Shown: positions 27,449 to 38,017 of the stretch, in pieces
How positions within the stretch are numbered: position 1 is the stretch's first letter
How the letters are laid out: each line of letters opens with the position of its first letter
Source: Streptococcus suis
Lineage (GTDB): Bacteria; Bacillota; Bacilli; Lactobacillales; Streptococcaceae
Assembly: GCF_019856455.1 (NCBI RefSeq)
Contig: NZ_CP082205.1
Coordinates: 1,426,001 to 1,490,000, forward strand
Direction of reading: 5' to 3'
DNA: 64,000 nt
Notes under the pieces: model-generated
Database searches by the model: none
What the model saw: only the letters and a program-made list of their open reading frames with translations
What the model was told of the DNA's origin: nothing
Made by a program: the position numbers and the translations under genes

Positions 27449-30031
27449 CTATGACTTATCAACTTTAATCATCTTGTGAAAAAGTAACCAATAACCTACT
27501 GCCCCAATACCTAGCAGAGAAAAGGCTATTAAATAGGGAGTTTGGTCAGCCGTTTCTTTTTCTTGACTATCCGCCTCATCCCCCTTAGCTACTGCTTTTT
27601 CACTCCCTTTGCCCAGATTTTGATTGTTTGAACTGATACTTGTGGAAGGGGTGACTTGTTCCTTCTCCGAATCCTTTTCAAACTGAAAATCCGGTTCTGA
27701 TGACTGATTGAATGCCCTTGGTAAACCTGTACTATTAGCCTGACCAACTGTCTCTTGCTCCACGATTAGTTCGCTAGAAATGTTGGTATTTTTATATCCA
27801 TTCTCACGCATATTTAGTGTAGGTCTAATTGAAATTTTTCCTGAATACTCATTAGACAAGGAAATAATCTGGTTAAAGATTCCTCTTCCAGCCTGCTCTA
27901 TTTCCGTTTTTTCAGCAGTCACATGTTCTAACTTGTCGGCCACCAAATCCTCAGAACTTGACAAAGCTCCCACAGGCAACTCATGCGCGACGGAGCTTCC
28001 ATGAACGAAAACTTGACCGACGGGCAACTCATGCGTGACGGAGCTTCCATGAAGAGACAGGTGAGCAACTGGCAATTCATGGCTAACAGAAGAACCATGA
28101 AGGGACAAATGACCTACTGGTAATTCATGGCTGACCGAAGAACCGTGAAGGGACAAGTGACCAACTGGCTGCTCATGCGTGACGGAGCTTCCATGAAGGG
28201 AAACATGACCGACGGGCAACTCATGCGTGACGGAGCTTCCATGAAGAGATAGGTGTCCTAAAGGCAAGTCATATTTAACTGAGTCACCATGAATAGATAG
28301 ATGACCTAAGGGCAAATCATGTCGAACTGAATCACCATGAATAGATAGATGACCTAAGGGCAAATCATGTCGAACTGAGTTTCCATGAACAATAAGATTC
28401 CCAAACGGTCTATCGTAAGCTAGAGCTTGCCCAACAGATTTCATGGGAATCCGTAAACTTTGCAGAGCGGATTGCAAGATTTCTGATAGTTCCTGCTTTG
28501 CCATAGCTTGATTGATTTGCTTCAAACCTTCAAAATATTTTTCTTCAATTAGGGCAAGATAAGATCTTTCTTCCCTATCAGAAAACTCCTCTTGAGCATG
28601 GATCGCGTGAAGTAAGCCAAATTTAGCTTCTGAAAGTTTCTGTCTGGCAGTCTGTTTTTCATCTTCCAATCCATTAAAATAAGTTTCCCAATGCTTCCGA
28701 CCAAGATTGATGGTATGAACGTAGTCCAGATAAGAACCAACCGAATTTTTCACGACATTATTATTTAAACGAGGATTGCCAGAGGAATCCCGTGTGATCC
28801 CCATCCGCTTCAAGCCAATAGGATCATGTTGGTCATCCGAATCCGTAATATATACTGCTCGGATCAATCCCTTATCATCATACTCAGCCCCCCAGACCGT
28901 CACAATATGAGTAGTCGTTCCAAAAGTTCGATAGGTCAAGCCAAGTAAACCTTGATTTTCTAAGTTATTTCGAACCAAATTTCCAAAATAGAGATAATCT
29001 CCGCTGAACATCCTATCCGTCAGCATTTTCTCCTTAAATACTTCATGAAAAAAGCCACCGCGTTTATCAGGCACCAAATCAGGATTTTCTAAATTGACCC
29101 CTCCTTGACTCTTTGGGGGATAGCCATTGATAAATAGATCCACCAGGGCATCTGATACAAATCCATTTAGACGACGACCGTAATATGCCTTGAAAAGGTT
29201 AAAAATTCGGCTATTTTGCTGATTTTCAAAAGAATCTGTGTAACGTCTTATATCAGTCAAAGAATAGTCCTGCTGCCCTAAATCAGCTCCATATTTCTCA
29301 CTAATATACCGTTCTACATACTCCTTATTTTGTTCCAACCACCAGTGCAACATGTTGGAAGAAACTGCCGCAAAACACAAGTTCAAATCTTCTAAGGAAG
29401 CATCCAAGCTCTTATTAGCATCATAATAACCCTTTCCGGCTTCATAAGGCATGGTATACTCAATGAATTCTCCCGTTACTTCTTTTTTAAAATCACCACC
29501 TTGCCCCATGCTAGGAGGCGTTATACCTTGTGCCCAAATAATTTCTCTGTACTGACCATCTTCGCTAGTATAAAGACTGATAGGCTGTTCAACCATATCT
29601 TTCTGGACTGCTACTGGTAGATTAGAAGGGAGGCTACTATCTTCGTGCTCAGGAATGACCTTCTCTTCCATATCTGCATGGATCTCAATACTTGTAGACT
29701 CGAAAAGGTTATCAATTTTCACTTCAAGTAACTCATTTTTCAGCTCAGAAGGGCCTACTTCATTCTCACTCCCTTGAGCTAGGTTGTCACTTTCTACTAA
29801 TATATTTAGACCTGTAAACTCGCTATTATTCTTTTCCCCTTGTTCTTCTACATTTATGATTTCAAGCGATTGTGGTACCAAGTCTCCTTCCAACAGGGAA
29901 GTTTCTTCTTCTAGACTAGAAATCGTTTCTGCTTGGGCAGATAGAACAGACTGATTGGCTAGAAATAGGAAAGTCACTGGAACTAAACCAACTGCTAGTT
30001 TTCTCAACGAAAAACGAATGTGAATGTCCAT
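27449..30031 (-). CDS. IdeS/Mac family cysteine endopeptidase (IdeSsuis-like immunoglobulin protease)
   Basis: 860 residues. A YSIRK-like signal peptide (FSLRKLAVGLVPV, about residues 1-34) precedes an acidic linker, then a peptidase C66 domain (about 165-450): QGITPPSMGQGGDF, the catalytic Cys in LNLCFAAVSSNMLHWW (about C217), His in THIVTVWGAEYD (about H375), and Asp in ITDSDDQHDP. Nine 16-residue repeats follow (about 542-689), and a C-terminal membrane helix with a short basic tail. No LPXTG motif is seen, so it is membrane-held rather than sortase-anchored. S. suis IdeSsuis cleaves porcine IgM; this allele seems shorter than the form I recall. Confidence 0.88.
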   Translation of the reverse strand: MDIHIRFSLRKLAVGLVPVTFLFLANQSVLSAQAETISSLEEETSLLEGDLVPQSLEIINVEEQGEKNNSEFTGLNILVESDNLAQGSENEVGPSELKNELLEVKIDNLFESTSIEIHADMEEKVIPEHEDSSLPSNLPVAVQKDMVEQPISLYTSEDGQYREIIWAQGITPPSMGQGGDFKKEVTGEFIEYTMPYEAGKGYYDANKSLDASLEDLNLCFAAVSSNMLHWWLEQNKEYVERYISEKYGADLGQQDYSLTDIRRYTDSFENQQNSRIFNLFKAYYGRRLNGFVSDALVDLFINGYPPKSQGGVNLENPDLVPDKRGGFFHEVFKEKMLTDRMFSGDYLYFGNLVRNNLENQGLLGLTYRTFGTTTHIVTVWGAEYDDKGLIRAVYITDSDDQHDPIGLKRMGITRDSSGNPRLNNNVVKNSVGSYLDYVHTINLGRKHWETYFNGLEDEKQTARQKLSEAKFGLLHAIHAQEEFSDREERSYLALIEEKYFEGLKQINQAMAKQELSEILQSALQSLRIPMKSVGQALAYDRPFGNLIVHGNSVRHDLPLGHLSIHGDSVRHDLPLGHLSIHGDSVKYDLPLGHLSLHGSSVTHELPVGHVSLHGSSVTHEQPVGHLSLHGSSVSHELPVGHLSLHGSSVSHELPVAHLSLHGSSVTHELPVGQVFVHGSSVAHELPVGALSSSEDLVADKLEHVTAEKTEIEQAGRGIFNQIISLSNEYSGKISIRPTLNMRENGYKNTNISSELIVEQETVGQANSTGLPRAFNQSSEPDFQFEKDSEKEQVTPSTSISSNNQNLGKGSEKAVAKGDEADSQEKETADQTPYLIAFSLLGIGAVGYWLLFHKMIKVDKS
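27964..28405 (-). repeat. Nine tandem 48-bp repeats in the protease gene
   Basis: Each unit encodes a version of HGSSVTHELPVGHLSL. Copies near the N-terminal side read HGDSVRHDLPLGHLSI, later ones HGSSVSHELPVGHLSL, so two subfamilies have been amplified. The region is a likely site of length variation between strains. Confidence 0.85.
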
Positions 30032-30062
30032 ATGTCCATCTCTTTCAACTTAGTCACCTTAT

Positions 30063-30091
30063 ATTATATCAATACAATTTGAATTTTGCAA
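30063..30091 (-). promoter_or_regulatory. Promoter of the Ide-type protease gene
   Basis: Minus strand TTGCAA (30086-30091), a 17-bp spacer, then a perfect TATAAT (30063-30068), about 30 bp before the ATG. Confidence 0.8.
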
Positions 30092-30104
30092 AATCATACC
30101 ATAT

Positions 30105-30142
30105 ATTCAAAAAAGCCTATCATTCAAGCTAAGGAGCTTGAT
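30105..30142 (-). terminator. Intrinsic terminator after pyk
   Basis: On the minus strand TCTATC-AAGCT-CCTT-AGCTT-GAAT-GATAGG followed by CTTTTTTG: a stem with an internal bulge and a T-run. Confidence 0.7.
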
Positions 30143-30165
30143 AGAATAGAGTTTTTCTTTATACA

Positions 30166-31671
30166 TTATTTCACAGTGCGAATACGCATAGTGTTTGTTG
30201 AACCAGCAACACCTACTGGAACACCTGCAACGATAACGATATCATCTCCTGCTTCAACAAGACCTTGTTCTTTGGCAATGCGTTCAGCCAAATCAAACAT
30301 ATCGTCAGTTGAATCTGGACGGTTTGTTACAACCGGGATAACACCCCAGTTAAGCATCAATGATTTTTGTACTTTCTCAGTAAATGTTACTGCCAAGATG
30401 TCAGCATCTGGACGGTATTTAGAGATTGAACGAGCTGAGTAACCAGTTTCAGTAACTGTTACAACCAACTTGATGTTCATTGAGTGACAAGCATCTTTTA
30501 CTGCAGATGCAATAACTTCTGTTTTAGATGCACGGTTAAAGTGATCAGAGTTCAAACGACCGTATTCGTTAAGAAGAGTTTGTGCGTTTTTAGCAATAGT
30601 TGCCATTGTACGAACTGATTCAACTGGATATTTACCGTTTGCAGACTCACCTGAAAGCATTGTTGCGTCAGTACCGTCGATAACTGCGTTGAATACGTCA
30701 GATACTTCAGAACGAGTTGCACGTGGTTTTTCAGTCATTGTTTCCAACATGTTTGTTGCTGTGATAACTGCTTTACCAGCTGCATTCACTTTAGTGATAA
30801 TCATTTTTTGGTAAACTGGAACCATTTCAAATGGTACTTCGATACCCATGTCACCACGAGCAATCATGATACCATCTGAAGCTTCAATGATTTCATCAAT
30901 ATTGTCGATACCTTGTTGGTTTTCGATTTTTGAGAACAATTGAACGTGCTCATTACCAGTTTCTTTAAGAATGTTACGAACTTCTTCAACATCTTTTGCT
31001 GAACGAACGAATGAAATTGCGATGAAGTTCAAACCTTGTTCCAAACCGAAACGGATATCAGCGTTGTCACGGTCAGCAAGAGCTGGGAAAGGAATTTTAG
31101 TATAAGGAATGTTTACACCTTTTTGTTTAGCGATCACACCGTCGTTTTCAACTTCAACAACAAATTCACGTTTTTCAGCATCTTTTTCGATTACTTTAAG
31201 ACCTAATTTACCGTCGTCAACAAGAACTTGTTTACCAACTTCAACATCATCAAATACATCCAAACCACCTGCAACGTTCAATGCAATCACTTCGCGAGTT
31301 GACTTAATACCTTGTTTAGTTGCTACGCGGATTTTTTCACCAGTTGTGTATGAAAACTCTTTTGCATCGCCTTCAAACAATTCTGTACGGATTTCTGGAC
31401 CTTTTGTATCCAACAAGAATCCTACTTTTTTGCCAGCGATTTCTTCTGCACGGCGTACAGTTGCCATACGCTCACCTTGTTCTTGGTGGTCACCGTGTGA
31501 GAAGTTGAAACGGAATACGTTTGCACCTTCGGTAATCAATTGAGCAATTTTCTGTGCTGACGCTTCTACATCAAGGCTTTCACCCCAGTAACCATCATCA
31601 CCGAATTTTTTTCCACCACGGATTTCTACCGCAGGACCAAGGGTTGCAACGATTTTTACACGTTTATTCAT
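30166..31671 (-). CDS. pyk: Pyruvate kinase
   Basis: 501 residues. It transfers phosphate from phosphoenolpyruvate to ADP, the last step of glycolysis. Motifs: KIVATLGPAVE at the start, RFNFSHGDHQEQ, LLDTKGPEIRTE, the catalytic Lys region ISFVRSAKDVEE, MIARGDMGIEVPFE, and GTDATMLSGESANGKYPVE. Codon use is strongly biased, as for highly expressed genes. It lies 66 bp after pfkA on the same strand. Confidence 0.98.
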   Translation of the reverse strand: MNKRVKIVATLGPAVEIRGGKKFGDDGYWGESLDVEASAQKIAQLITEGANVFRFNFSHGDHQEQGERMATVRRAEEIAGKKVGFLLDTKGPEIRTELFEGDAKEFSYTTGEKIRVATKQGIKSTREVIALNVAGGLDVFDDVEVGKQVLVDDGKLGLKVIEKDAEKREFVVEVENDGVIAKQKGVNIPYTKIPFPALADRDNADIRFGLEQGLNFIAISFVRSAKDVEEVRNILKETGNEHVQLFSKIENQQGIDNIDEIIEASDGIMIARGDMGIEVPFEMVPVYQKMIITKVNAAGKAVITATNMLETMTEKPRATRSEVSDVFNAVIDGTDATMLSGESANGKYPVESVRTMATIAKNAQTLLNEYGRLNSDHFNRASKTEVIASAVKDACHSMNIKLVVTVTETGYSARSISKYRPDADILAVTFTEKVQKSLMLNWGVIPVVTNRPDSTDDMFDLAERIAKEQGLVEAGDDIVIVAGVPVGVAGSTNTMRIRTVK

Positions 31672-31737
31672 CTTAACAAAACTCCTTTTTATTTAATGGT
31701 CTTATGACCCTTAATAACACTTTAATGAAATGTCAAA

Positions 31738-32751
<1,014 letters not shown>

Positions 32752-32786
32752 TTAATGCTCCTTTAACTTTTCATTTTAACTGCCCT

Positions 32787-32795
32787 ATTATAACA
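32787..32795 (-). promoter_or_regulatory. Extended -10 promoter for pfkA-pyk
   Basis: Minus strand TGTTATAAT (TG-n-TATAAT) about 40 bp upstream of the pfkA start, without a clear -35. Confidence 0.6.
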
Positions 32796-32832
32796 TACTT
32801 AACCTAAACTTGCTTGACTTTTTGCTATTTTT

Positions 32833-35800
32833 TTATCGAAAAATCGTTTTCATAACAAATTCACTTAACTCTTCTTCTAATTGAGGCGTTTTCATAACCA
32901 TGTGGTGCTCAGCCTGAATTGTCTGATTACTATCTTGATAATGAAGTACTACTGGAATGCTTCCTCTATATTTATCCAAAATACGAGCAACAGCATAATC
33001 GTGTTCTCGATTTTCCAAAAGAATCCAAAATTTCTCCAAACTGACAGGCTCTAATTTTTCTAGAACTAATTGCAACTGTCCATCACGCTCTTGCACTCTA
33101 CCTGTGATGTACCCCATTCCCCCTTCTTCCAAAACAGAAGCGTATTGGCGATAAGATTCTGGGAAAAGAGTTACGTCAAGCGTCCTTTTGGTATCTGTCA
33201 CTCGAAGAAATGCCATCTGCTCCCCAGTCTTTTTGGTACGAATCAATCGAATAGCTTGAATCTGCACAAGAACGGTCGCTCGATTGCCAACCGCCAAATC
33301 AGCCAAATCTGTAAAACTACGCTTAGACTCTCGACAAATATTGACTAACGGATGCGGACTAATACCAACACCTAGCAATTCTTGCTCTAGCATAAATTTT
33401 TCGCTGTCGCTGTAATCTTCCACATCTGTCCAACTATAACTCTCCTCTGCAAAAAATGTACCAATTGCCTCTGCAAAGACAAAGAGATTGTCTAGATTTT
33501 CAATAATCTTTTTACGATTGGCGTCAAAATCATCAAATAAACCAATCTGAATAAGAGGGATTAGTAAATCTTTTTTCTTGAAATTATCTGGCAAGCGCAA
33601 AATAAAATCTTCTACAGACCCATAGGGACGATGATCCAATATCCATAAAGCTAAATCTTTAGGCAAACCTTTTAGTGTTTTTAATCCTAGGTAGACCTTA
33701 CTTTTATCAAACTTATCGTGATAAGGAATATTGTTAATCGTGAGTCGAGCTACCTCAAAGTCAAACTGCATCGCATCTTCAATATAAGCACTGCTAGAAT
33801 GATTGAGCATGACATCAAAAAAGACATCCGTATAGTGACTCTTGAAATAGGCCATTTGAAAGGCTAAGGCTGAATAAGCATAGGCGTGGCTACGGTTAAA
33901 ACCATAACCAGCGAACTTAGCCATCATGCCAAATATTTCCCTTGCATTCTCTTCAGCATGTCCGTTTTTCAGTGCTCCCTGTAAAAATTCCGCTTCCATT
34001 GCCTGCATTTCCTGGGCATTCTTTTTAGACATCGCCCTACGGAGTAAATCCGCCTTGCCAAGCGTAAATCCTGCATAAACCTGTGCAATCTGCATGACCT
34101 GTTCCTGATAAAGCATGATACCATAAGTCGGTTGTAAAATAGGAGCAATGGTTGGGTCCAACAAATCAACTGTCTCTTGTCTATGTTTGCGTTTTACAAA
34201 GTTATCAGAATAATCACTAGCTCCCGGTCTATTCAAACTCGTTGTTGCAACTATATCTTCAAATCGACCAGGTTTGACCCTTCGAAGCAGGCTAATCGCA
34301 CCAGGCTGTTCAAATTGAAAAATTCCCTTAGTCCGACCAACAGCAAAAAGCTCCAAGGTTTTCTTGTCTTCTAAATCAATCTTGGCAATATCAATTTCCT
34401 GCTGATAACGTTCACGTACTCCTTCTGCCATTTTTTGCACAAAGGTCAGATTTCGTAAGCCAAGGAAATCCATTTTCAACAGACCATTCGCCTCAACAGC
34501 ATGTGCATCATATTGGGTTACCAGCATGTCATCCCCTATTTTAAGAGGGATGGTATCTGTCAAGTCCTCATCACTCATCACTATCCCTGCTGCATGGATA
34601 GAAGTCTGTCGGGGTTGCCCTTCAATTTGTTGAGCAATCGCAAAAGCTTTTTGGTACTCTATCTTACTATTGATAATCTGACGAAAAGCGGCATTTCGCT
34701 GATAGGCAGAAGTAAGACTATCCCTAAATGAAATTTTCTTGGTAATATTACTTAACTCATATTCAGGTGTTCCGAAACGCTTAAATACATCACGAATAGC
34801 CTGCTTAGCTCCAAATGTCGAGTAGGTTACAATTTGCGCAGCATGGGTTGAACCATAACGATCTCGTACATAACGAATAAAATCTGCTCGATGAATATCT
34901 GGAATATCAATATCAATATCGGGCATTGAATAACGTTCAGCATTGAGAAAGCGTTCAAATAGAAGATTATGCTTAACTGGATCAATACCTGTGATATTTA
35001 AGGCGTAGGCAACTAGGCTTCCAACAGCTGAACCGCGCCCCATTCCCATGTAGTACCCTTGGCTACGTCCAAAACGAAGTAGGTCCCATACAATCAAGAA
35101 ATAATCATCAAAGCCCATTTGATGAATAATGGATAATTCCTTTTCCAAGCGTTCCTTATACAGTGAATTAGTCAAGCCCTTCTCTTCTAATCCTTGATAG
35201 GATCGCTCGTATAATTCTTCCACTGCAGGTCTGTCACGATTAAAACGCGGCAATTTTAAATCTGTATTTAATTGATAAGAAATCCCTGCAACCAAGTCAC
35301 GTAAATTATCAACTGCTTGCGGAAACCGATTAGAAAATAGATTGGTTAAGCTATCAGCCGATAAAAGCTTTTGTCGACTATCTATATCTGCAACTTGATT
35401 AAGTGGAATATTATCTCGAATAGCATGTAGAACCTGTAGACTTTCCAATTGTTCCTCTTCAAAAAAACGAACCGTATGAATTGGGAGTATTGCTTGCTTA
35501 AAGTCTTGAACTGGTGTATCAACCGTCACTCCGATATAATAGTTAACACCTAACTCAAGGTGCTCAATGCCAGAAAAATAAGGAACAACCACTGCTATGT
35601 CGACTAAATATTGACGAATAGTTTCAAAATCATCTTGTCCTGTCATCTTAGCAGTCGAAATTTTCAATAGATTGCGATAACCTCTGGTTGTCAGAGCAAT
35701 CAATTGAGTAGTGACGTTCTGCTCCCCTCCCTGTAATTTCCAGTCCAGTTCACAACCAATAATTGGTTGAAGCCCCATTTTGTTACAGGATTCCATAAAA

Positions 35801-35943
35801 CTATAGGCTGCATAAAGACTGTTTTTATCCATTATCCCCAATGCGTGGTAACCAAGCTCTTTAGCCTTGCCTACATAATTTTCTATCGTCACCATGCTAT
35901 CCATAAAGGTATAAACTGTCTTTGTATCTAATTGTGCCAGCAT
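32833..35943 (-). CDS. dnaE: DNA polymerase III alpha subunit, DnaE type
   Basis: 1036 residues, the short Gram-positive DnaE. An N-terminal PHP domain (MLAQLDTKTVYTFMDSM) is followed by the polymerase core, with GRGSAVGSLVAYAL and MPDIDIDIPD (catalytic acidic residues), a helix-hairpin-helix region, and a C-terminal OB fold (LVQIQAIRLIRTKKTGEQM). It acts with PolC, extending RNA primers at the fork. Gene order dnaE-pfkA-pyk is usual in streptococci. Confidence 0.97.
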   Translation of the reverse strand: MLAQLDTKTVYTFMDSMVTIENYVGKAKELGYHALGIMDKNSLYAAYSFMESCNKMGLQPIIGCELDWKLQGGEQNVTTQLIALTTRGYRNLLKISTAKMTGQDDFETIRQYLVDIAVVVPYFSGIEHLELGVNYYIGVTVDTPVQDFKQAILPIHTVRFFEEEQLESLQVLHAIRDNIPLNQVADIDSRQKLLSADSLTNLFSNRFPQAVDNLRDLVAGISYQLNTDLKLPRFNRDRPAVEELYERSYQGLEEKGLTNSLYKERLEKELSIIHQMGFDDYFLIVWDLLRFGRSQGYYMGMGRGSAVGSLVAYALNITGIDPVKHNLLFERFLNAERYSMPDIDIDIPDIHRADFIRYVRDRYGSTHAAQIVTYSTFGAKQAIRDVFKRFGTPEYELSNITKKISFRDSLTSAYQRNAAFRQIINSKIEYQKAFAIAQQIEGQPRQTSIHAAGIVMSDEDLTDTIPLKIGDDMLVTQYDAHAVEANGLLKMDFLGLRNLTFVQKMAEGVRERYQQEIDIAKIDLEDKKTLELFAVGRTKGIFQFEQPGAISLLRRVKPGRFEDIVATTSLNRPGASDYSDNFVKRKHRQETVDLLDPTIAPILQPTYGIMLYQEQVMQIAQVYAGFTLGKADLLRRAMSKKNAQEMQAMEAEFLQGALKNGHAEENAREIFGMMAKFAGYGFNRSHAYAYSALAFQMAYFKSHYTDVFFDVMLNHSSSAYIEDAMQFDFEVARLTINNIPYHDKFDKSKVYLGLKTLKGLPKDLALWILDHRPYGSVEDFILRLPDNFKKKDLLIPLIQIGLFDDFDANRKKIIENLDNLFVFAEAIGTFFAEESYSWTDVEDYSDSEKFMLEQELLGVGISPHPLVNICRESKRSFTDLADLAVGNRATVLVQIQAIRLIRTKKTGEQMAFLRVTDTKRTLDVTLFPESYRQYASVLEEGGMGYITGRVQERDGQLQLVLEKLEPVSLEKFWILLENREHDYAVARILDKYRGSIPVVLHYQDSNQTIQAEHHMVMKTPQLEEELSEFVMKTIFR

Positions 35944-36022
35944 GGTATTCTCCTTTTCATGTTTCTTCTATTATATCAAATATTTATCCAAAAATATTTT
36001 TTAAAAATTCAAAACATTTTTC

Positions 36023-36051
36023 TTGCTAATTTATATAGTTTGTTGTATTAT
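36023..36051 (+). promoter_or_regulatory. Promoter of the gntR-ABC operon
   Basis: TTGCTA, a 17-bp spacer, then TATTAT, about 45 bp upstream of the regulator's start. Confidence 0.6.
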
Positions 36052-36096
36052 TAAGATAAGACATAAACACGGTGTCATCCTAGAAAGGAAATGATT

Positions 36097-36471
36097 ATGG
36101 CTTGGAAATTTGATAATAACATTCCCATCTATATTCAAATCAGCAATACTATTAAATTGCAGATTGTGACTAATCAATTAAAATCTGGAGATAAACTTCC
36201 CACTGTTCGTGACTTAGCCGAAATTGCTGGCGTCAATCCAAATACCGTTCAGCGCGCTTTGTCTGATTTAGAAACGGAAGGCTTTGTTTATTCGGTTCGC
36301 ACAACAGGTCGTTTTGTAACAGATAATCAAGAATTGATTACACAAACTCGCCTACATTTAGCACAAAAAGAACTCGAGAATTTTGTGAACAATATGTTAG
36401 ATTTGGGGTTCAAACACGACGACCTCACTGGCCAGTTAGATGATTATTTGAAAGGAGTCACTTATGAATAA
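36097..36471 (+). CDS. GntR family regulator, YtrA subfamily
   Basis: 124 residues. The N-terminal winged helix spans PIYIQISNTIKLQIVTNQL, then SGDKLPTVRDLAEIAGVNPNTVQRAL and GFVYSVRTTGRFVT; the short C-terminal helical tail marks the YtrA subfamily. These repress a downstream ABC transporter operon. An ATG at 36091 is too close to the AAAGGA site, so the ATG at 36097 is preferred. It overlaps the ATPase gene by 8 bp. Confidence 0.88.
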   Translation: MAWKFDNNIPIYIQISNTIKLQIVTNQLKSGDKLPTVRDLAEIAGVNPNTVQRALSDLETEGFVYSVRTTGRFVTDNQELITQTRLHLAQKELENFVNNMLDLGFKHDDLTGQLDDYLKGVTYE

Positions 36472-37171
36472 CGCATATACTTTGGTTGAGCTACAACAAG
36501 TTTCAAAATCTTATGGTGGAGCTGTCGCCCTAAACAATGTCAATTTGAAGTTGACTGCTGGAAAAATCATAGGACTTTTGGGACCAAATGGTTCTGGTAA
36601 GACGACGTTAATCAAACTCATCAATGGACTATTGCAACCTGAGTATGGTCAAGTCCTTATCAACGGTCGCACTCCTTCACCTGAAACCAAGGCAATCGTA
36701 TCCTATTTGCCAGATACGACCTATCTTGATGAAAGCATGAAGGTTTCTGATGCTATCACCTTCTTTACTGACTTCTATGCTGACTTTGATAAAGAGCGTG
36801 CCCTCCATCTCTTGCAAGACTTAGGAATTGATTTGAACAGCCGCATGAAACACCTGTCAAAAGGGAACAAGGAAAAGGTTCAGCTGATCTTGGTAATGAG
36901 CCGTCAGGCACAACTCTATGTCTTGGATGAGCCAATTGGTGGTGTTGACCCTGCTGCTCGTGATTATATTTTAAAAACCATCGTCAATAACTATTCGCCT
37001 ACTGCCTCTGTTATCATCTCCACTCATTTGATTTCAGATGTTGAACAAATTTTGGACGAAGTAATTTTCCTTCAATATGGTAGCGTTATTCGCCATGAAA
37101 ACGTGGATGACCTTCGTATTGAAAGTGGCGAGTCTGTTGACGAACTCTTCCGCCAAGACTTTAAGGCTTAG
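36464..37171 (+). CDS. ABC transporter ATP-binding protein
   Basis: 235 residues with Walker A GLLGPNGSGKTTLIK, signature LSKGNKEKVQLILVM, Walker B LYVLDEPIGGVDPAAR and switch His in ISTHLISD. It groups with the ATPases of YtrA-controlled exporters. It overlaps the regulator gene and is followed after 16 bp by the membrane subunit. Substrate unknown; related systems respond to cell-wall-active compounds. Confidence 0.9.
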   Translation: MNNAYTLVELQQVSKSYGGAVALNNVNLKLTAGKIIGLLGPNGSGKTTLIKLINGLLQPEYGQVLINGRTPSPETKAIVSYLPDTTYLDESMKVSDAITFFTDFYADFDKERALHLLQDLGIDLNSRMKHLSKGNKEKVQLILVMSRQAQLYVLDEPIGGVDPAARDYILKTIVNNYSPTASVIISTHLISDVEQILDEVIFLQYGSVIRHENVDDLRIESGESVDELFRQDFKA

Positions 37172-37187
37172 TTAGAAGGAGATTGCT

Positions 37188-37970
37188 ATGTTTAAGAAAT
37201 TACTCAAATATGAATTTCAATCCGTTGGAAAATGGTATCTAGGAATTTATGCCGGGGCATTGGCCCTATCTATCATACTCGGGTTTTGGTTACAAGCTTT
37301 GAGCTTACGGGCACAAGCTGGAAGCACTGAACCTGGTGGTGCTGAAATGGTCCTTTTCGGTACTTCCTCCATGACCTTCGGTATCTTAATTGCAGCACTT
37401 GGTTTATCCACCTTTTTCATGGTTATTAACCGATTTAGAAAGAATGTCTATGGTCGTCAGGGCTATTTAACCATGACCTTACCGGTCTCCAGCCATCAAA
37501 TTATCCTCAGCAAACTCTTGGCATCATTGGTTTGGTACATATTAGCTGGAATTACCATTATTCTTTCTATTGGAATCATTTTAGCGGTCCTCATGCTCGG
37601 AAGTGAAGAATTCATGATTCCTGAATTGCATACTGTTGTACAAGCATTAGACTGGCCTGTCATATTTGCACATCTATTCTATATGCTGATTGAGTCAACA
37701 ATGGGAATCTTGCTGATCTACTTCTCCATCTCAGTCGGTCAATTGTTTAAAGACCACCGTCTTCTGTTTGCCATTTTGACCTATATTGGCATTTCAATTG
37801 TAGTTGGTGTGTTTGGAACTCTCGTTTTTACCAATTATCTAGAGAACCTTTATTATGCCGCGCTACCATTATACCCAAGTCCTATCTTGGCCTTGATCAA
37901 TATCATTCTGGCCTTTGCCTACTATTTTGGTACACACTTTATCATGACCAAGAAATTGAATTTGCAATAA
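37188..37970 (+). CDS. ABC transporter membrane protein
   Basis: 260 residues with six predicted membrane helices and no large extracellular domain. The motif RFRKNVYGRQGYLTMTLPVSS after helix 2 is common in the permease partners of YtrA-type systems. GAAGGAG precedes the ATG. It is the last gene of the operon, ahead of a bidirectional terminator. Confidence 0.82.
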   Translation: MFKKLLKYEFQSVGKWYLGIYAGALALSIILGFWLQALSLRAQAGSTEPGGAEMVLFGTSSMTFGILIAALGLSTFFMVINRFRKNVYGRQGYLTMTLPVSSHQIILSKLLASLVWYILAGITIILSIGIILAVLMLGSEEFMIPELHTVVQALDWPVIFAHLFYMLIESTMGILLIYFSISVGQLFKDHRLLFAILTYIGISIVVGVFGTLVFTNYLENLYYAALPLYPSPILALINIILAFAYYFGTHFIMTKKLNLQ

Positions 37971-37974
37971 GAAA

Positions 37975-38016
37975 AAGCTCTTTGCCGGTCGTTTTGACAT
38001 GGCCTAGAGCTTTCTT
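37975..38016. terminator. Bidirectional terminator between the ABC operon and add
   Basis: AAAGCTCT and AGAGCTTT arms with a 20-nt loop, flanked by T-rich sequence on both strands, between convergent genes. Confidence 0.75.
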
Positions 38017-38017
38017 T

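Noticed and set aside
27964..28405. CRISPR-like periodic array
   Set aside because: The 48-bp repeats have no spacers and stay in frame within the protease gene.
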